61,402 nucleotides of DNA from Lachnospiraceae bacterium (GTDB lineage: Bacteria > Bacillota > Clostridia > Lachnospirales > Lachnospiraceae), in NCBI GenBank assembly GCA_910576125.1, contig CAJTHM010000029.1:1-61402 (forward strand). Reading direction: 5' to 3'. This document shows positions 17,914 to 26,406 of the stretch, piece after piece. The translations under genes and the position numbers were made by a program. Each line of letters opens with the position of its first letter. The stretch's first letter is position 1. The notes under the pieces are model-generated. The model saw only the letters and a list, made by a program, of their open reading frames with translations. It was not told the origin of the DNA and made no database searches.

Positions 17914-18080
17914 AGGGATGGGAAACCATCGTCAGGAGAGTTCCTGCCAGACAGTGGAAAACTTTATATTCAGGAGAGTTCCTGCCAGATAGTGGAAAAC
18001 TTTATTAATCAGGAGATTCCCTGCCAGACAGTGGGAAACTTTAAAATCAAAGGGTGATCGCTATGATCGCCCTTTTCTTT
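17914..18080 (+). ncRNA. Type III antitoxin RNA (ToxI/AntiQ-like)
   Basis: Three tandem repeats of 38-39 nt lie directly before the toxin gene: 17933-17970, 17971-18009 and 18010-18047. The first two differ at a few bases; the third is more diverged (AGATTCCC for AGAGTTCC). Each unit begins CAGGAGAGTTCCTGCCAGA, which can form the short stem (AGGA/TCCT) of the pseudoknots seen in ToxI-type RNAs, and ends in an A/T-rich tail. A terminator follows. In type III systems the toxin cuts this precursor into single repeats that wrap and inhibit it. Transcript ends are inferred from the promoter and terminator. Confidence 0.85.
18052..18080 (+). terminator. Leaky terminator between antitoxin RNA and toxin gene
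   Basis: GGGTGATC (18052-18059) pairs with GATCGCCC (18065-18072) around loop GCTAT, with one G-U pair, followed by TTTTCTTT. Type III loci have such a terminator so that most transcripts stop before the toxin gene. Confidence 0.85.
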
Positions 18081-18093
18081 GCAGGAGATACCA

Positions 18094-18645
18094 ATGAGCG
18101 AACTAAAACTATATGAAATATCTGAGGAATACATCTCATATATCAGTACCGTTGAAAAAAATGTTTTTTCCTCAAAGGAAAATGATCGGAACCATACACG
18201 GAAGTATCTGGGCATTGTATACAGCATTAACGGGTATAACTATTACATCCCCCTTTCCTCGCCTAAAAATTCTGATTACCGAATGGAAAATGGAGTACAG
18301 AAAATCCGCGGAAGCATTGTCCCCATCATCCGCATTACATCCCAATCCTCATCCGGGGAACTGGAATTAAAGGGAACTTTGAAACTGAGCAATATGATTC
18401 CTGTTCCTGCATCGGAATTAACCCTATATGACGTGGAGCATGAACAAGATTTATTTTATAAGGCTCTCATACATAAGGAAATGCTTTTTATCCGTAAAAA
18501 CAAAAACAAAATCGTCCAGAATGCAAAAATTCTGTACAAACAGAAAAAGGAAAACAATCCTGCCATCGGATATCTGAAAAGTACGGTTGATTTTACATTG
18601 CTTGAACAGATGCATGATAAATTTATAGAAAAGAAAAACAATTAG
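18094..18645 (+). CDS. ToxN/AbiQ-family type III toxin endoribonuclease
   Basis: The 183-residue protein begins MSELKLYEISEEYISYIS and continues KYLGIVYSINGYNYYIPLSS, then SNMIPVPASELTLYDVEHEQ and LHKEMLFIRKN-type helices, the layout of ToxN, AbiQ and TenpN ribonucleases (usually 170-200 residues). They cut cellular and phage RNA and abort phage infection when the short-lived antitoxin RNA is lost. AGGAG precedes ATG 18094. Placement right behind a repeat RNA and leaky terminator settles the assignment. The gene looks intact and is much more AT-rich than the prophage next door, so it was probably acquired separately. Confidence 0.9.
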   Translation: MSELKLYEISEEYISYISTVEKNVFSSKENDRNHTRKYLGIVYSINGYNYYIPLSSPKNSDYRMENGVQKIRGSIVPIIRITSQSSSGELELKGTLKLSNMIPVPASELTLYDVEHEQDLFYKALIHKEMLFIRKNKNKIVQNAKILYKQKKENNPAIGYLKSTVDFTLLEQMHDKFIEKKNN

Positions 18646-18651
18646 CCAAAA

Positions 18652-18685
18652 AGTCGGACGCTACAAGCGGTTTTCCGGCTTTTTT
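18652..18685 (+). terminator. Terminator after the toxin gene
   Basis: AGTCGGA (18652-18658) pairs with TCCGGCT (18674-18680, one G-U pair) and CGCT/AGCG adds to the stem; TTTTTATTTT follows. Confidence 0.75.
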
Positions 18686-18750
18686 ATTTTCCCACTTGCA
18701 ATCCCGCCAAAACAGAGGTAAGCTACGACACCACGGAAGGAGGGATTGGA

Positions 18751-19059
18751 TTGGAAAAGGATTCTGCATTGTACCAGCTCATGGATACCCGCATGCACAG
18801 CGTCATGAACGGTATCGTGAGCAGCGACGGGGAATACCAGGCGATTCTCCGCAAGTCGGACATATACTCCGGCGAACTGGACAGGATGGATTTATCAAAA
18901 GAAATCCGGCTGCTGATTGACCGCTACGTCAGCGAGCAGAACGCTCTCGGCTCCCGGTTTGGGATGCTCGCCTACCTGTTGGGATTTTCCGACTGCAAGG
19001 CCATGTTCTTGGGGAAATGCCTGCCGACAGAAGCAAAAGAAATGAACACAGAACTGTAA
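18751..19059 (+). CDS. Small uncharacterized protein (102 residues)
   Basis: TTG 18751 follows GGAGGGA and starts a soluble, mostly helical protein: LYQLMDTRMHSVMNGIVSSD, YQAILRKSDIYSG, KEIRLLIDRYVSEQNALGSR, then YLLGFSDCKAMFLG. Size and pattern resemble small helical proteins of unknown function found in Lachnospiraceae phages and elements (DUF6809-like), but the match is only by eye. It runs towards the prophage integrase, with a shared terminator between them. Confidence 0.55.
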   Translation: MEKDSALYQLMDTRMHSVMNGIVSSDGEYQAILRKSDIYSGELDRMDLSKEIRLLIDRYVSEQNALGSRFGMLAYLLGFSDCKAMFLGKCLPTEAKEMNTEL

Positions 19060-19071
19060 CTTCAAATCGGT

Positions 19072-19112
19072 GACAGGGCGGAAAGGCTGCGCCACAGCCC
19101 TTCCGCCCTGTC
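19072..19112. terminator. Bidirectional terminator beside the integrase
   Basis: GACAGGGCGGAA (19072-19083) and TTCCGCCCTGTC (19101-19112) pair perfectly and GGCTG/CAGCC extends the stem inside. It separates the convergent 102-residue gene and the recombinase gene; CCTCTTTCGTTTT follows on the plus strand. Confidence 0.75.
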
Positions 19113-19123
19113 CCTCTTTCGTT

Positions 19124-20842
19124 TTAAATGAATATCCACACCTCCAGCTCCGCGTACCTGTTGGATTTTGACCACTGCGGGTGTTTCCTGAACCACGCCC
19201 GCTCGTCATCCGGCGTGACCGTTATCTTCTTAAAATAAACAGGGGAACCGGCATCATCCAGTCCCCCTCCTGCATCGGGGCTTAAGTTTAAAAGCCACTC
19301 GAAGCGGTCTTCATAAACCCTCACCCCTGACACATATTTATCCATTTCCTCTTCCGAAAACTCGCCATCCTCCGGCATGGTGAACTGCCCCATGAGCTTC
19401 TGCAGGTTCTCCAGCTTGCCGCTCACGTCTGCCTCCGTGGCGGGCTCCACGTCTCCGTACTGCGCCATCCGCTGCTCCAACTCCGCTATCTTCTCCCCGA
19501 CCTCCTGCTGCTTTCGGCTGAATACTTCCTTCGGTATCTCGTTGTTCATCCTCATGTCGAGGAGCGTCTCGTACCGCCCGCGCTCTTTTTTAAGCTGTTC
19601 CTCTATGATTTCCTTGTCACGCAGCACTTCCGACTGCTCCACCCCGGCGATGCCGCACCCCAGCACCGCCGCCGCGTTCAGGAGCGTCCCCTCCGGGTCA
19701 TCGAAAACGGCGTGGAGGACTTTCTGCGCCATCGTGTACATCTTCCAGTCCTGCACCAGCGGCGAGCGGCAGACATTCTCAATGCTCAGGCCGTTCTTAA
19801 GCCTTGCCGCTATGGTCCCCGTCCGGGTCTGGTCATAGCATTTATAGGTGTAGGTGATGAAGTCCGTCTTGGTATGCCACTTGGTCTTTGCGAAGGCGTG
19901 GCCGCACTGGCACCGCATCTTCCTGCGCCAGAGGTCGTCCGAATGGACGCCCTTGTTCTTCCGGCGCTGGCCCATCTGCGCGTCCTTTTCCGCCATCATC
20001 TTCTGTACCCTCTCGAATTCCTCCTTTGTGACGATGGGCTGGTGCTTCCCCTCCACGATGACGCGCTCCAGCTCCCCCTTGTTCTTCGCCCTTTTCTGTT
20101 CCAGGTAGTCCGGCACGTATTCCTTCCGGTATTCCAGCTCCCCGCAGTAGAGGCGGTTTTTCAGGATATGGCCGACGGTGGCGTAATGCCACATCGTCTT
20201 CCCCATCGCCGTGCGGCGGCCTTCCTTTTCAAGCTGCTTCATGATCTTATGGTAGCCGTTGCCCGCAAGGTACAGGTCGAATATCCTCCTGACCGTTTCC
20301 GCCTGTTCCTCGTTGATGACATATTCCGGCCCCACCTTGTCATATCCAAGCACGTTCCCGGTGCCGTAGACCACCCCGTTCTGGAAGGAGACCATCTGCC
20401 CCGCCTTCACCCGCATGGAGGTCTTTTTCGATTCGTTCTGCGCAAGGGTCGCCATGATGGTCAGCCGCAGCTCCCCGTCCTCATCGTTCATGGTCCATAT
20501 CCCGTCCTCGGTGAAGTACACCTCAATGCCCATCCGCTTTAACAATCTCGTCTGCTGGAGGGTGTCCACCGTGTTCCTTGCGAACCTCGATACCTCCCTC
20601 GTGACGATCAGATCGAAATGGCCGTCCTTCGCGTCCTCCATCATCCGCACGAAGTTTTTCCGTTTTGATATGGAGGTGCCGGTTATGCCTTCATCGATAT
20701 ACCGGCGGTACAATACCCAGTCCGGGTGCCTGTCTATCAGGTCATCGTAATACTGCACCTGGTTCTCCAATGCTGAAAGCTGTGCCTCATGCTCTGTTGA
20801 AACCCTTGCATATATCGCAACTTTCCTTATCCGCATCTGCAT
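19124..20842 (-). CDS. Large serine recombinase, probable prophage integrase
   Basis: The 572 residues have the catalytic resolvase domain (IRKVAIYARVSTEHE, nucleophile Ser15; TREVSRFARNTVDTLQ), the recombinase domain (GYDKVGPEYVINEEQAETVR ... HYATVGHILKNRLYCGELEY), a zinc-ribbon (MRCQCGHAFAKT ... YKCYDQT) and a coiled-coil region (VGEKIAELEQRM). These enzymes integrate and excise phages and elements. ATG 20842 follows AAAGGAG. It lies at the outer end of the prophage, next to the lysis genes and facing the chromosome, so one attachment site should lie within a few hundred bases (18646-19123 or upstream of it). A dead close relative lies at 5892-6290. Confidence 0.93.
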   Translation of the reverse strand: MQMRIRKVAIYARVSTEHEAQLSALENQVQYYDDLIDRHPDWVLYRRYIDEGITGTSISKRKNFVRMMEDAKDGHFDLIVTREVSRFARNTVDTLQQTRLLKRMGIEVYFTEDGIWTMNDEDGELRLTIMATLAQNESKKTSMRVKAGQMVSFQNGVVYGTGNVLGYDKVGPEYVINEEQAETVRRIFDLYLAGNGYHKIMKQLEKEGRRTAMGKTMWHYATVGHILKNRLYCGELEYRKEYVPDYLEQKRAKNKGELERVIVEGKHQPIVTKEEFERVQKMMAEKDAQMGQRRKNKGVHSDDLWRRKMRCQCGHAFAKTKWHTKTDFITYTYKCYDQTRTGTIAARLKNGLSIENVCRSPLVQDWKMYTMAQKVLHAVFDDPEGTLLNAAAVLGCGIAGVEQSEVLRDKEIIEEQLKKERGRYETLLDMRMNNEIPKEVFSRKQQEVGEKIAELEQRMAQYGDVEPATEADVSGKLENLQKLMGQFTMPEDGEFSEEEMDKYVSGVRVYEDRFEWLLNLSPDAGGGLDDAGSPVYFKKITVTPDDERAWFRKHPQWSKSNRYAELEVWIFI

Positions 20843-20969
20843 CCGCTCCTTTCCGTCCCTGCCCCGCAGGCTTCCCATATTTTTCTTTAAAACAAGGCTC
20901 CGCATCCTTTGGGTTTCCCACCCTGCAGTACATCGCAACCCTCAGTTTTTTTCTCTCTTTATCTGCCAT
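20787..20969 (-). CDS. Short protein resembling the first strand of a serine recombinase
   Basis: ATG 20969 (GGAG upstream) starts MADKERKKLRVAMYCRVGNP, which copies the KLRVAxYxRVS start of serine recombinases but has Gly in place of the catalytic Ser, then diverges and stops after 60 residues, overlapping the true recombinase start by 56 bases. It could be a decayed duplicate, a leader peptide coupling translation of the recombinase, or a frameshifted older N-terminus. A conserved 21-base element (20997-21017) lies just upstream. Confidence 0.4.
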   Translation of the reverse strand: MADKERKKLRVAMYCRVGNPKDAEPCFKEKYGKPAGQGRKGADADADKESCDICKGFNRA

Positions 20970-20996
20970 ATCCGTCTGCGCTCCTTTCTTTTTGGG

Positions 20997-21017
20997 TAGT
21001 CTATTAATCACTCTGAA
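20997..21017 (-). promoter_or_regulatory. Copy A of a recurring upstream element
   Basis: TAGTCTATTAATCACTCTGA (plus strand) is identical to a site upstream of the amidoligase (43106-43126) and nearly so to one upstream of its partner gene (44197-44217). On the minus strand TTGACT lies 18 bases before ATTAAT, so a promoter with a conserved spacer (GTTCAGAGTG-like) is plausible. Confidence 0.55.
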
Positions 21018-21069
21018 AGCCCGTAAAGTCAAGCAATACGGGCGCTTTCTTCCTTATATAGATGCCGCC

Positions 21070-22383
21070 TTACATTCGGGTGGCGAACGCAAGCGAAATC
21101 CACCCGTTGCGCCCTTCCTGATAGGCTTTCAGCAGCCCCCATCCGTCCTTTTCCTCCACGATATTGAATACACCCACACCCGTGAATTTGCCCGTCTTGG
21201 GAAAATCCGTTCCGGGGCCACGGCGGATGTTCAGATCGGGAATGGATACGCGCACCATGTAGGGTGCGGAAAGGGTAAGGCTCTCCATGAACTGCACTTT
21301 TCCTTCGCTGACAATGGCTTTCAGGATGGAGAGGATTTTCTCCCCATATTTCTCCCCTGCCGCCCAGCCCTTTCCCTGCGGGTTCTCCTTCTGGCCGAGC
21401 CACTCCGCATAGGGCGCGCAGCCCCTTGTGACATAACGGAAACGCGGGTCTATAAGTGCGTTCCGCAGCTTATCCGTGGAGGCATAGGCTTTGAGGTGCT
21501 GAATCTGCGCCCGGATGCCAAGCTGCGGTGTGTCAAAGGACAGCCCCACTCTGCCCCTCTGCGTCACCCCAAGACCGCAGAAATTGTTCTGCGGAAGAGT
21601 GACCGCAGAGCCGGAGAAAGTGAAGTTCCCCGTTTCCAGACAGGACTGTGCAAAAGCGATATCGCCCCTAACGCCCTCTGCCTCCCCTTCCGAAAGATAC
21701 AGCGGGATCATATCCAGAACGGACTGCGGCACGGACGGATTCTTCTTTTTGAGGTATGCTTTCATCTGATCCGCCGTGGCCACCGCTTTCCCCATAATGG
21801 CGGTAAGGGAATCCTCCGCTGTGCTTCCCTCCATCGCCGCCTTGATGTCTTTTCGGAACTGCCCCATCGACAATCCAAACTCAGACCACAGATGCTCCAC
21901 GTCCCCGTGGTTGCTGGCAATTCCCCGCCTGCACCCTTCCGAATGGGAAATCAACACACCGTCTGCCATAGGGTCCAAACGGAACTGCTGACAAAGATGT
22001 GCAAACAATTCCACCGCATATTTGTAGGTGGCAAGCACATGGTTCTTCGTATTCTCCCCGTTCCCGGTCTCCGCCCATGATGCGCCGCCTGCATAGCGGA
22101 TAGTGGCAGGTTCCGTCATTTCCACGCCGATATGCGTATTGTTTGCGATGCCTCCACAATGCCACCCACGGAAATCCCACGGGAGCAGTTGGTACACGTC
22201 CCCGTCCGGCTCTACGATGGCATGGACGCAGGCGTTTGCATCAGCCCTGTTCCAGTTCTTCATGAACACATCCGCCTTTGGCTGCGGGCATCCCACCGAA
22301 TGGATCATAAGACCTTTCACGGTGATGTGCTTTCCCGCTTTATAACAGCCGGACTGTGTAAGGTAATTCTGTATTAAATTCAT
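21070..22383 (-). CDS. Three-domain endolysin (amidase, glucosaminidase-like, SH3)
   Basis: The 437 residues contain an N-terminal N-acetylmuramoyl-L-alanine amidase of the PGRP/Amidase_2 fold (GLMIHSVGCPQP, HCGG, SHSEGCRRG, DVEHLW; residues 20-170), a central glucosaminidase-like domain (IAFAQSCLETGNFTFSG, NNFCGLG, KGWAAGEKYGEKILSILKAI; 200-350) and a C-terminal bacterial SH3 domain (LNIRRGPGTDFPKTGKFTGV; 365-437). It degrades peptidoglycan at lysis after holin action. GGGAAATGGG precedes ATG 22383. A terminator lies just upstream, so the gene may be expressed by read-through or from its own promoter. Confidence 0.9.
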   Translation of the reverse strand: MNLIQNYLTQSGCYKAGKHITVKGLMIHSVGCPQPKADVFMKNWNRADANACVHAIVEPDGDVYQLLPWDFRGWHCGGIANNTHIGVEMTEPATIRYAGGASWAETGNGENTKNHVLATYKYAVELFAHLCQQFRLDPMADGVLISHSEGCRRGIASNHGDVEHLWSEFGLSMGQFRKDIKAAMEGSTAEDSLTAIMGKAVATADQMKAYLKKKNPSVPQSVLDMIPLYLSEGEAEGVRGDIAFAQSCLETGNFTFSGSAVTLPQNNFCGLGVTQRGRVGLSFDTPQLGIRAQIQHLKAYASTDKLRNALIDPRFRYVTRGCAPYAEWLGQKENPQGKGWAAGEKYGEKILSILKAIVSEGKVQFMESLTLSAPYMVRVSIPDLNIRRGPGTDFPKTGKFTGVGVFNIVEEKDGWGLLKAYQEGRNGWISLAFATRM

Positions 22384-22406
22384 CCCATTTCCCTCTCTTT
22401 CCGCAC

Positions 22407-22432
22407 GAAAAAGGCACCGCCTCAGCGATGCC
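22407..22432 (-). terminator. Terminator between the small lysis gene and the endolysin
   Basis: On the minus strand GGCATCGC, loop TGAG, GCGGTGCC (one G-U pair) is followed by TTTTTCG. It sits inside the lysis cluster, which suggests regulated read-through into the endolysin and integrase. Confidence 0.6.
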
Positions 22433-22450
22433 CTTCCAAAAATTATCCTG

Positions 22451-22618
22451 TTATCTTTCCATCCGTCTCAGCATGGCGCGGCACACCTGCCTTGCCCTCT
22501 TTTTCAGCGGGCGTTTCCACCTGCGGATGGATGCCGCTCTGGTGTGGTTCCTCGACCAGCCGCCGTAATCCTCCAGCGTGTACTTCCCGTGCATCTCCCT
22601 TTCACCGTATGCCCTCAT
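22451..22618 (-). CDS. Small basic phage protein of the lysis cluster
   Basis: GGAGGG seven bases before ATG 22618 starts a 55-residue protein, MRAYGEREMHGKYTLEDYGG, then a very basic tail (RRWKRPLKKRARQVCRAMLR). Between holin and endolysin in Clostridial phages such a short basic protein is common; function unknown. A longer frame to 22750 would overlap the holin end and lacks a ribosome site. Confidence 0.6.
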   Translation of the reverse strand: MRAYGEREMHGKYTLEDYGGWSRNHTRAASIRRWKRPLKKRARQVCRAMLRRMER

Positions 22619-22746
22619 CCTTAAACCCTCCGTCCCTGTATTCCGGTTTCCCCGGTCACAGACATGTTCGCTCTGGACGGGCATAATAGCAAGCGGGAAT
22701 GGAACCATAAACTGCACAAACATCATCAGAAAATTTGTGCAGCTTA

Positions 22747-23151
22747 TCATTCCTCTTTTTCCTCCCGCAACTGCTCCAGCACGGCCTTTAGCTTCCCCGG
22801 AATGGGCAGCCCCGTCCGGGCGGCATTCTCTAAAATGGAAATGCCCTCATTGGAAAGGTAAAAGAAGATGACCGCCGTCCGCAGGACGCTCCCCTCCCCG
22901 ATGATGTGCGTATCTACGATATGCCCCACCGCCACAAGGCTGAAAATAATGACCTTCTTGAAAATGCCTTTGAAGCCCACCTCGCTGGAGAGCTTCTTCT
23001 CCACCGCCGCCGCCATCAGCCCGGTGGCATAATCCACCACCACGAATACCACCAGCGCATAAAGGAAGCCGTCAAAGCCTCCCATGACCGCACCCAGCGC
23101 ACCGCCGAGTGCCGCGAACGCATACTGTGCCGCCTCGATAAAATTCTTCAT
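22747..23151 (-). CDS. Phage holin (toxin-secretion/phage-lysis holin family)
   Basis: The 134 residues hold three to four membrane segments (YAFAALGGALGAVMGGFDGF, LYALVVFVVVDYATGLMAAA, VIIFSLVAVGHIVD) and the VDYATGL motif plus a charged C-terminus (KLKAVLEQLREEKEE), diagnostic of the holin_4 family. It makes holes in the membrane to release the endolysin. GGAGGAG before ATG 23151 supports the start. Confidence 0.88.
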   Translation of the reverse strand: MKNFIEAAQYAFAALGGALGAVMGGFDGFLYALVVFVVVDYATGLMAAAVEKKLSSEVGFKGIFKKVIIFSLVAVGHIVDTHIIGEGSVLRTAVIFFYLSNEGISILENAARTGLPIPGKLKAVLEQLREEKEE

Positions 23152-23175
23152 TCTGTTCTCCTCCTTAAAATCAGA

Positions 23176-23202
23176 CATAAAAATAAGCACCTTCTCGGTG
23201 CT
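23176..23202 (-). terminator. Terminator at the end of the tail operon
   Basis: On the minus strand AGCACC, loop GAGAA, GGTGCT is followed by TATTTTTATG. It lies directly after the tail-tip gene stop and before the holin. Confidence 0.6.
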
Positions 23203-23210
23203 GTTTCCAG

Positions 23211-25334
23211 TTACGCGCATTCCACATATCGGATGAATGCCCTGCCGTGTCCTTCGTTCACCCCTGCCTCGGTCTCTGCGGGGTAATATTTCCCGTTGTG
23301 GGTGAATGGCGCCACACCGTCCACATAGCCGGAGCCTCCTGCGCCTGACTCACCGCGCAGGCCATAGTTCCCGCCGAACCATCCGCCACCACCGCCGGAA
23401 GAAGCGGTACCGCTTGATGAATAATAATCCCCAATGCCAAAGTTTTCAGAAGGGCTGCTGCCTGTGGATATCTGCCGGCCTCCCAGCGCACCGCCGGAGC
23501 CGTTCCCGCCACGCTCCCCTCCGCCGTCTCCTCCCTTGTGGGCTGTCCCATTGTCGATTCCCCCGCCGCCTCCGCCTCCCGCCACGATCAGTATGCTGGA
23601 GCGGTTGGCATAGGACGGCCCGCTGGAACTGTTCGTGCCAAGACCATAAGGTTTTGTGGCCACATGGGTGGAACCGCCTCCTCCTGCCCCGTACTGCTTG
23701 CTGCTGGCATAATTGTAACCGTTCCCGCCTCCGTTTGCCCCATAAGATGTGCCGTTCGGTGATCCGCCGTTATAGACATAGATCACTTCATCCTTCTTCA
23801 TCTTCTTATAGCCTTTGGAATGGCCGCCAAGCCCTCCCTCCGCCACAAGGGAATCCACCTTCGCCGCAGCGCCGGATGCGCCCCATACCTCAAACTCATA
23901 GATGCCGTCCTGCGGGATAACAAACTGCACATAACTGCCTGTGTAGGGAAAATCATACTCCGTGGTCACCCACATGGCATAAAGGACTGCCTCTGCCGGA
24001 AATACTCCCATTTCTCCCGGCTTATACGATGGCGTGGAAAGGGAGTCTATGCTCCATCCGCAGAAGGACATATTCTTCCGGGTATAGGGGCTTGCCGGTA
24101 CCGTGGTGGGTTCGCTCTGTGCATTCCCATTGTTGTAATAACAGTAGACAGTGAAATTTTCCTTTGCCCCGCTCTCTGACAAAGTTCCGCCGTTGGGCAT
24201 CAGCCCTATGGTCATCTGCTTTTTGAACACCGCATAGAGCGTGACGGGTTCCTCACTGCTGATGAGATATTCCGAAAGCACTTTTTTCTCTGCGAAATCA
24301 TCCTGCCGCCATCCCACAAAAGTGTATCCCTCCAGCGCGGCATCCGGGGCGGCGGCAATGGCATCCTCCCTGTCCGGCACAGTCCTTTCCAATGAATATC
24401 CCGTGTCGATCTGATATGTCACCTTAACGCCAGCCGCATACACCCTGTCCTCTCCCACAAAGATGCGCGTCACACGCTTTGTGGTTTCATCCTCATAACA
24501 GAGATAAATGGTGGTGGCGCTGTAGCTTTCCATTGCCCGGTATTCGTCAAGGCTCACCAGTTTCATCACAAGGCCGGTGCTGCTCATCATCTCCGCCACT
24601 TTGGTATCCAGTTCCGTCATGGATTCCCCCATACTGGAAACGTTGGAAATAACACCGTCCAGCTCCCCGATGATATTTCTCGCAGTAAATATCGCAGTTC
24701 CATCTAAAACCCTGTCTCCCACTTTGGTGATCCTCGAATACCCGGAAGGCTCCGATGCCGCCGTGGTGCCTGCCTGTGTGCATACAAAAGTCGCCCAGCC
24801 CGGAGCGCCCACCGCCGTCACCGCATCCCCTACGGCATAAGAGGTTGCACGGGTGAGCGTTTCCCCTCCTCCCCCGCCGCCCCCGCTCCCGGCTTTCAGC
24901 GTGGGGAACACTTTCGTAAGGCCGTCCAAGCCTGCGGAAGATACCGTGAATATGGCAAGTTCCAGGTCGTAAGAGGAATTGTTGTAATTGATATTTACAT
25001 CCGCATCCAGCGGCGGAAGTTCCGCTGCCGCCTGCGCCAGTATCTTGATTGGCTCATCCGCATTTGACAGGTCAAGGTGGATATACACCCGTCCCTGCAG
25101 GGTTTCCCCTACATCCGCAAGACGCACGTCAATCTCCGTTTCATACACTTCAAAAAAGCGCCCCCGTATCATGCCAAAGCCCTGTGAGATGTGAAGGACA
25201 TTCCCTCTTGCGTAGGTCACTTCGCAGCCCTTAAAGATGCCGCTTCCGGGGATCGCTGTTTCATAAATAATGGCGTCATCCTGCGGGGTCACGTTCCCGC
25301 CCTTATAGGTTTTCAGTGTGATGTTGTCAGCCAT
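23211..25334 (-). CDS. Tail-tip/receptor-binding protein with glycine-rich end
   Basis: The 707 residues start with a baseplate-like N-terminus (NITLKTYKGGNVTPQDDAI ... SQGFGMIRGRFFEVY), then a coiled-coil segment, two repeats of the bacterial InlB-B/Flg_new type (GYTFVGWRQDD, MSFCGWSID) and a C-terminal glycine-rich domain (GGGGSTHV, IVAGGGGGGG, ASSGGGGGWFGGNYG) typical of receptor-binding proteins and adhesins. It probably contacts the cell surface. ATG 25334 follows GGAGGCAGGAGA and overlaps the previous gene by eight bases. The low-complexity glycine stretch is a place where length may vary between relatives. Confidence 0.75.
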   Translation of the reverse strand: MADNITLKTYKGGNVTPQDDAIIYETAIPGSGIFKGCEVTYARGNVLHISQGFGMIRGRFFEVYETEIDVRLADVGETLQGRVYIHLDLSNADEPIKILAQAAAELPPLDADVNINYNNSSYDLELAIFTVSSAGLDGLTKVFPTLKAGSGGGGGGGETLTRATSYAVGDAVTAVGAPGWATFVCTQAGTTAASEPSGYSRITKVGDRVLDGTAIFTARNIIGELDGVISNVSSMGESMTELDTKVAEMMSSTGLVMKLVSLDEYRAMESYSATTIYLCYEDETTKRVTRIFVGEDRVYAAGVKVTYQIDTGYSLERTVPDREDAIAAAPDAALEGYTFVGWRQDDFAEKKVLSEYLISSEEPVTLYAVFKKQMTIGLMPNGGTLSESGAKENFTVYCYYNNGNAQSEPTTVPASPYTRKNMSFCGWSIDSLSTPSYKPGEMGVFPAEAVLYAMWVTTEYDFPYTGSYVQFVIPQDGIYEFEVWGASGAAAKVDSLVAEGGLGGHSKGYKKMKKDEVIYVYNGGSPNGTSYGANGGGNGYNYASSKQYGAGGGGSTHVATKPYGLGTNSSSGPSYANRSSILIVAGGGGGGGIDNGTAHKGGDGGGERGGNGSGGALGGRQISTGSSPSENFGIGDYYSSSGTASSGGGGGWFGGNYGLRGESGAGGSGYVDGVAPFTHNGKYYPAETEAGVNEGHGRAFIRYVECA

Positions 25335-26406
25335 TCTCCTGCCTCCTTAAAATCTTAGTCAAATCCAGCCGCACCGTGCCGAACACCAGCTTTGTGTCCT
25401 TCCCCCGCTCCCTCCCGGTGAGGATGCTCCTATAACTTTCCCCGTCCGAGATGATGTCCGCCACCTGTCCGAATTCCAGTTCCTCCGGCTTTACCAGCGC
25501 GTCACCGTTCATCATGGTAAGCTCTATCAGATTGGAATAGGATAAATTTGCGAACTTGTTATGGGCGGCGCTGATCGCGGCGCTCTCAAAGCTGCTCCCC
25601 TCCTCATGGGAAACCGCCTGCATCTCACACACCACAGGCGTGATGCGGTCACGGTCCTTCGTGTCATAGCCAAGATCGGGATGCAGATAATAAATCCGGG
25701 TGTTGGAATAATCCTCTGCATCATAAATCACCAGCTTATTCACATCGGCGCTGACCTGTTTTATCGTGACGCTCTTTTTGATGATGTTGGGCAGGTCGCT
25801 CTCTATGGTGATGATGCCTGCCGCCGCCCTCCCCACCAAAATCTGCACTTCCCTGTTCTGGATGTCCAGCTTTGTCTTTACAAGGATGCTGTACTTTTCC
25901 ATTGCCGGAATGATCACGGAATCTATGAGGTTCACGATATTGTAATGCCCTCCTTTGTCGGAGGGCGTGATGTGCAGGCTCCAGTCCTTTGTGGCTGTGG
26001 CTGCACTGACCGAAAGCCCTTTGATGTTCTGCATTTCATCTTCATTGGTGATGAATATTTCTTTTATCCTGTCACAGATAAACTGCTCCATGCTGCCCTG
26101 CCCTTGCAAATCCACATCAAACAGCACATCCGTATTGAGCAGTTCCATCAGCGGCTTATAGGAAATGGTCTGTAGCTTCTTTGATTTATCCGTTCCATAG
26201 CCGATCTCTGTCACGATTCCGGCATACTCCTCACCGCCCCTGCTGATGCGGATATAGTCCTGTTTCTTCACACCGGGGAGGGCAAGCACCGTCACGGTAT
26301 TGCCGTCCGATGATAAATAATCCTCTTTATAGGTAATCTCATTTACATTGGTGTTTCCCACCATCTCAAAGTCCTGCGTGAATATCTCCACGTTATACGG
26401 TCTCAT
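25327..26406 (-). CDS. Baseplate/tail-hub protein (Gp37-like)
   Basis: The 359-residue protein begins MRPYNVEIFTQDFEMVGNTN and has YSNLIELTMMNGDALVKPEE ... FGQVADI near the end, the pattern of the siphovirus ReqiPepy6 Gp37-like tail proteins that follow Dit in tails of Clostridial phages. It probably forms the hub joining tail tube to tip. It overlaps Dit upstream (26393-26406) and the tip gene downstream, marking one tightly packed operon. Confidence 0.7.
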   Translation of the reverse strand: MRPYNVEIFTQDFEMVGNTNVNEITYKEDYLSSDGNTVTVLALPGVKKQDYIRISRGGEEYAGIVTEIGYGTDKSKKLQTISYKPLMELLNTDVLFDVDLQGQGSMEQFICDRIKEIFITNEDEMQNIKGLSVSAATATKDWSLHITPSDKGGHYNIVNLIDSVIIPAMEKYSILVKTKLDIQNREVQILVGRAAAGIITIESDLPNIIKKSVTIKQVSADVNKLVIYDAEDYSNTRIYYLHPDLGYDTKDRDRITPVVCEMQAVSHEEGSSFESAAISAAHNKFANLSYSNLIELTMMNGDALVKPEELEFGQVADIISDGESYRSILTGRERGKDTKLVFGTVRLDLTKILRRQENG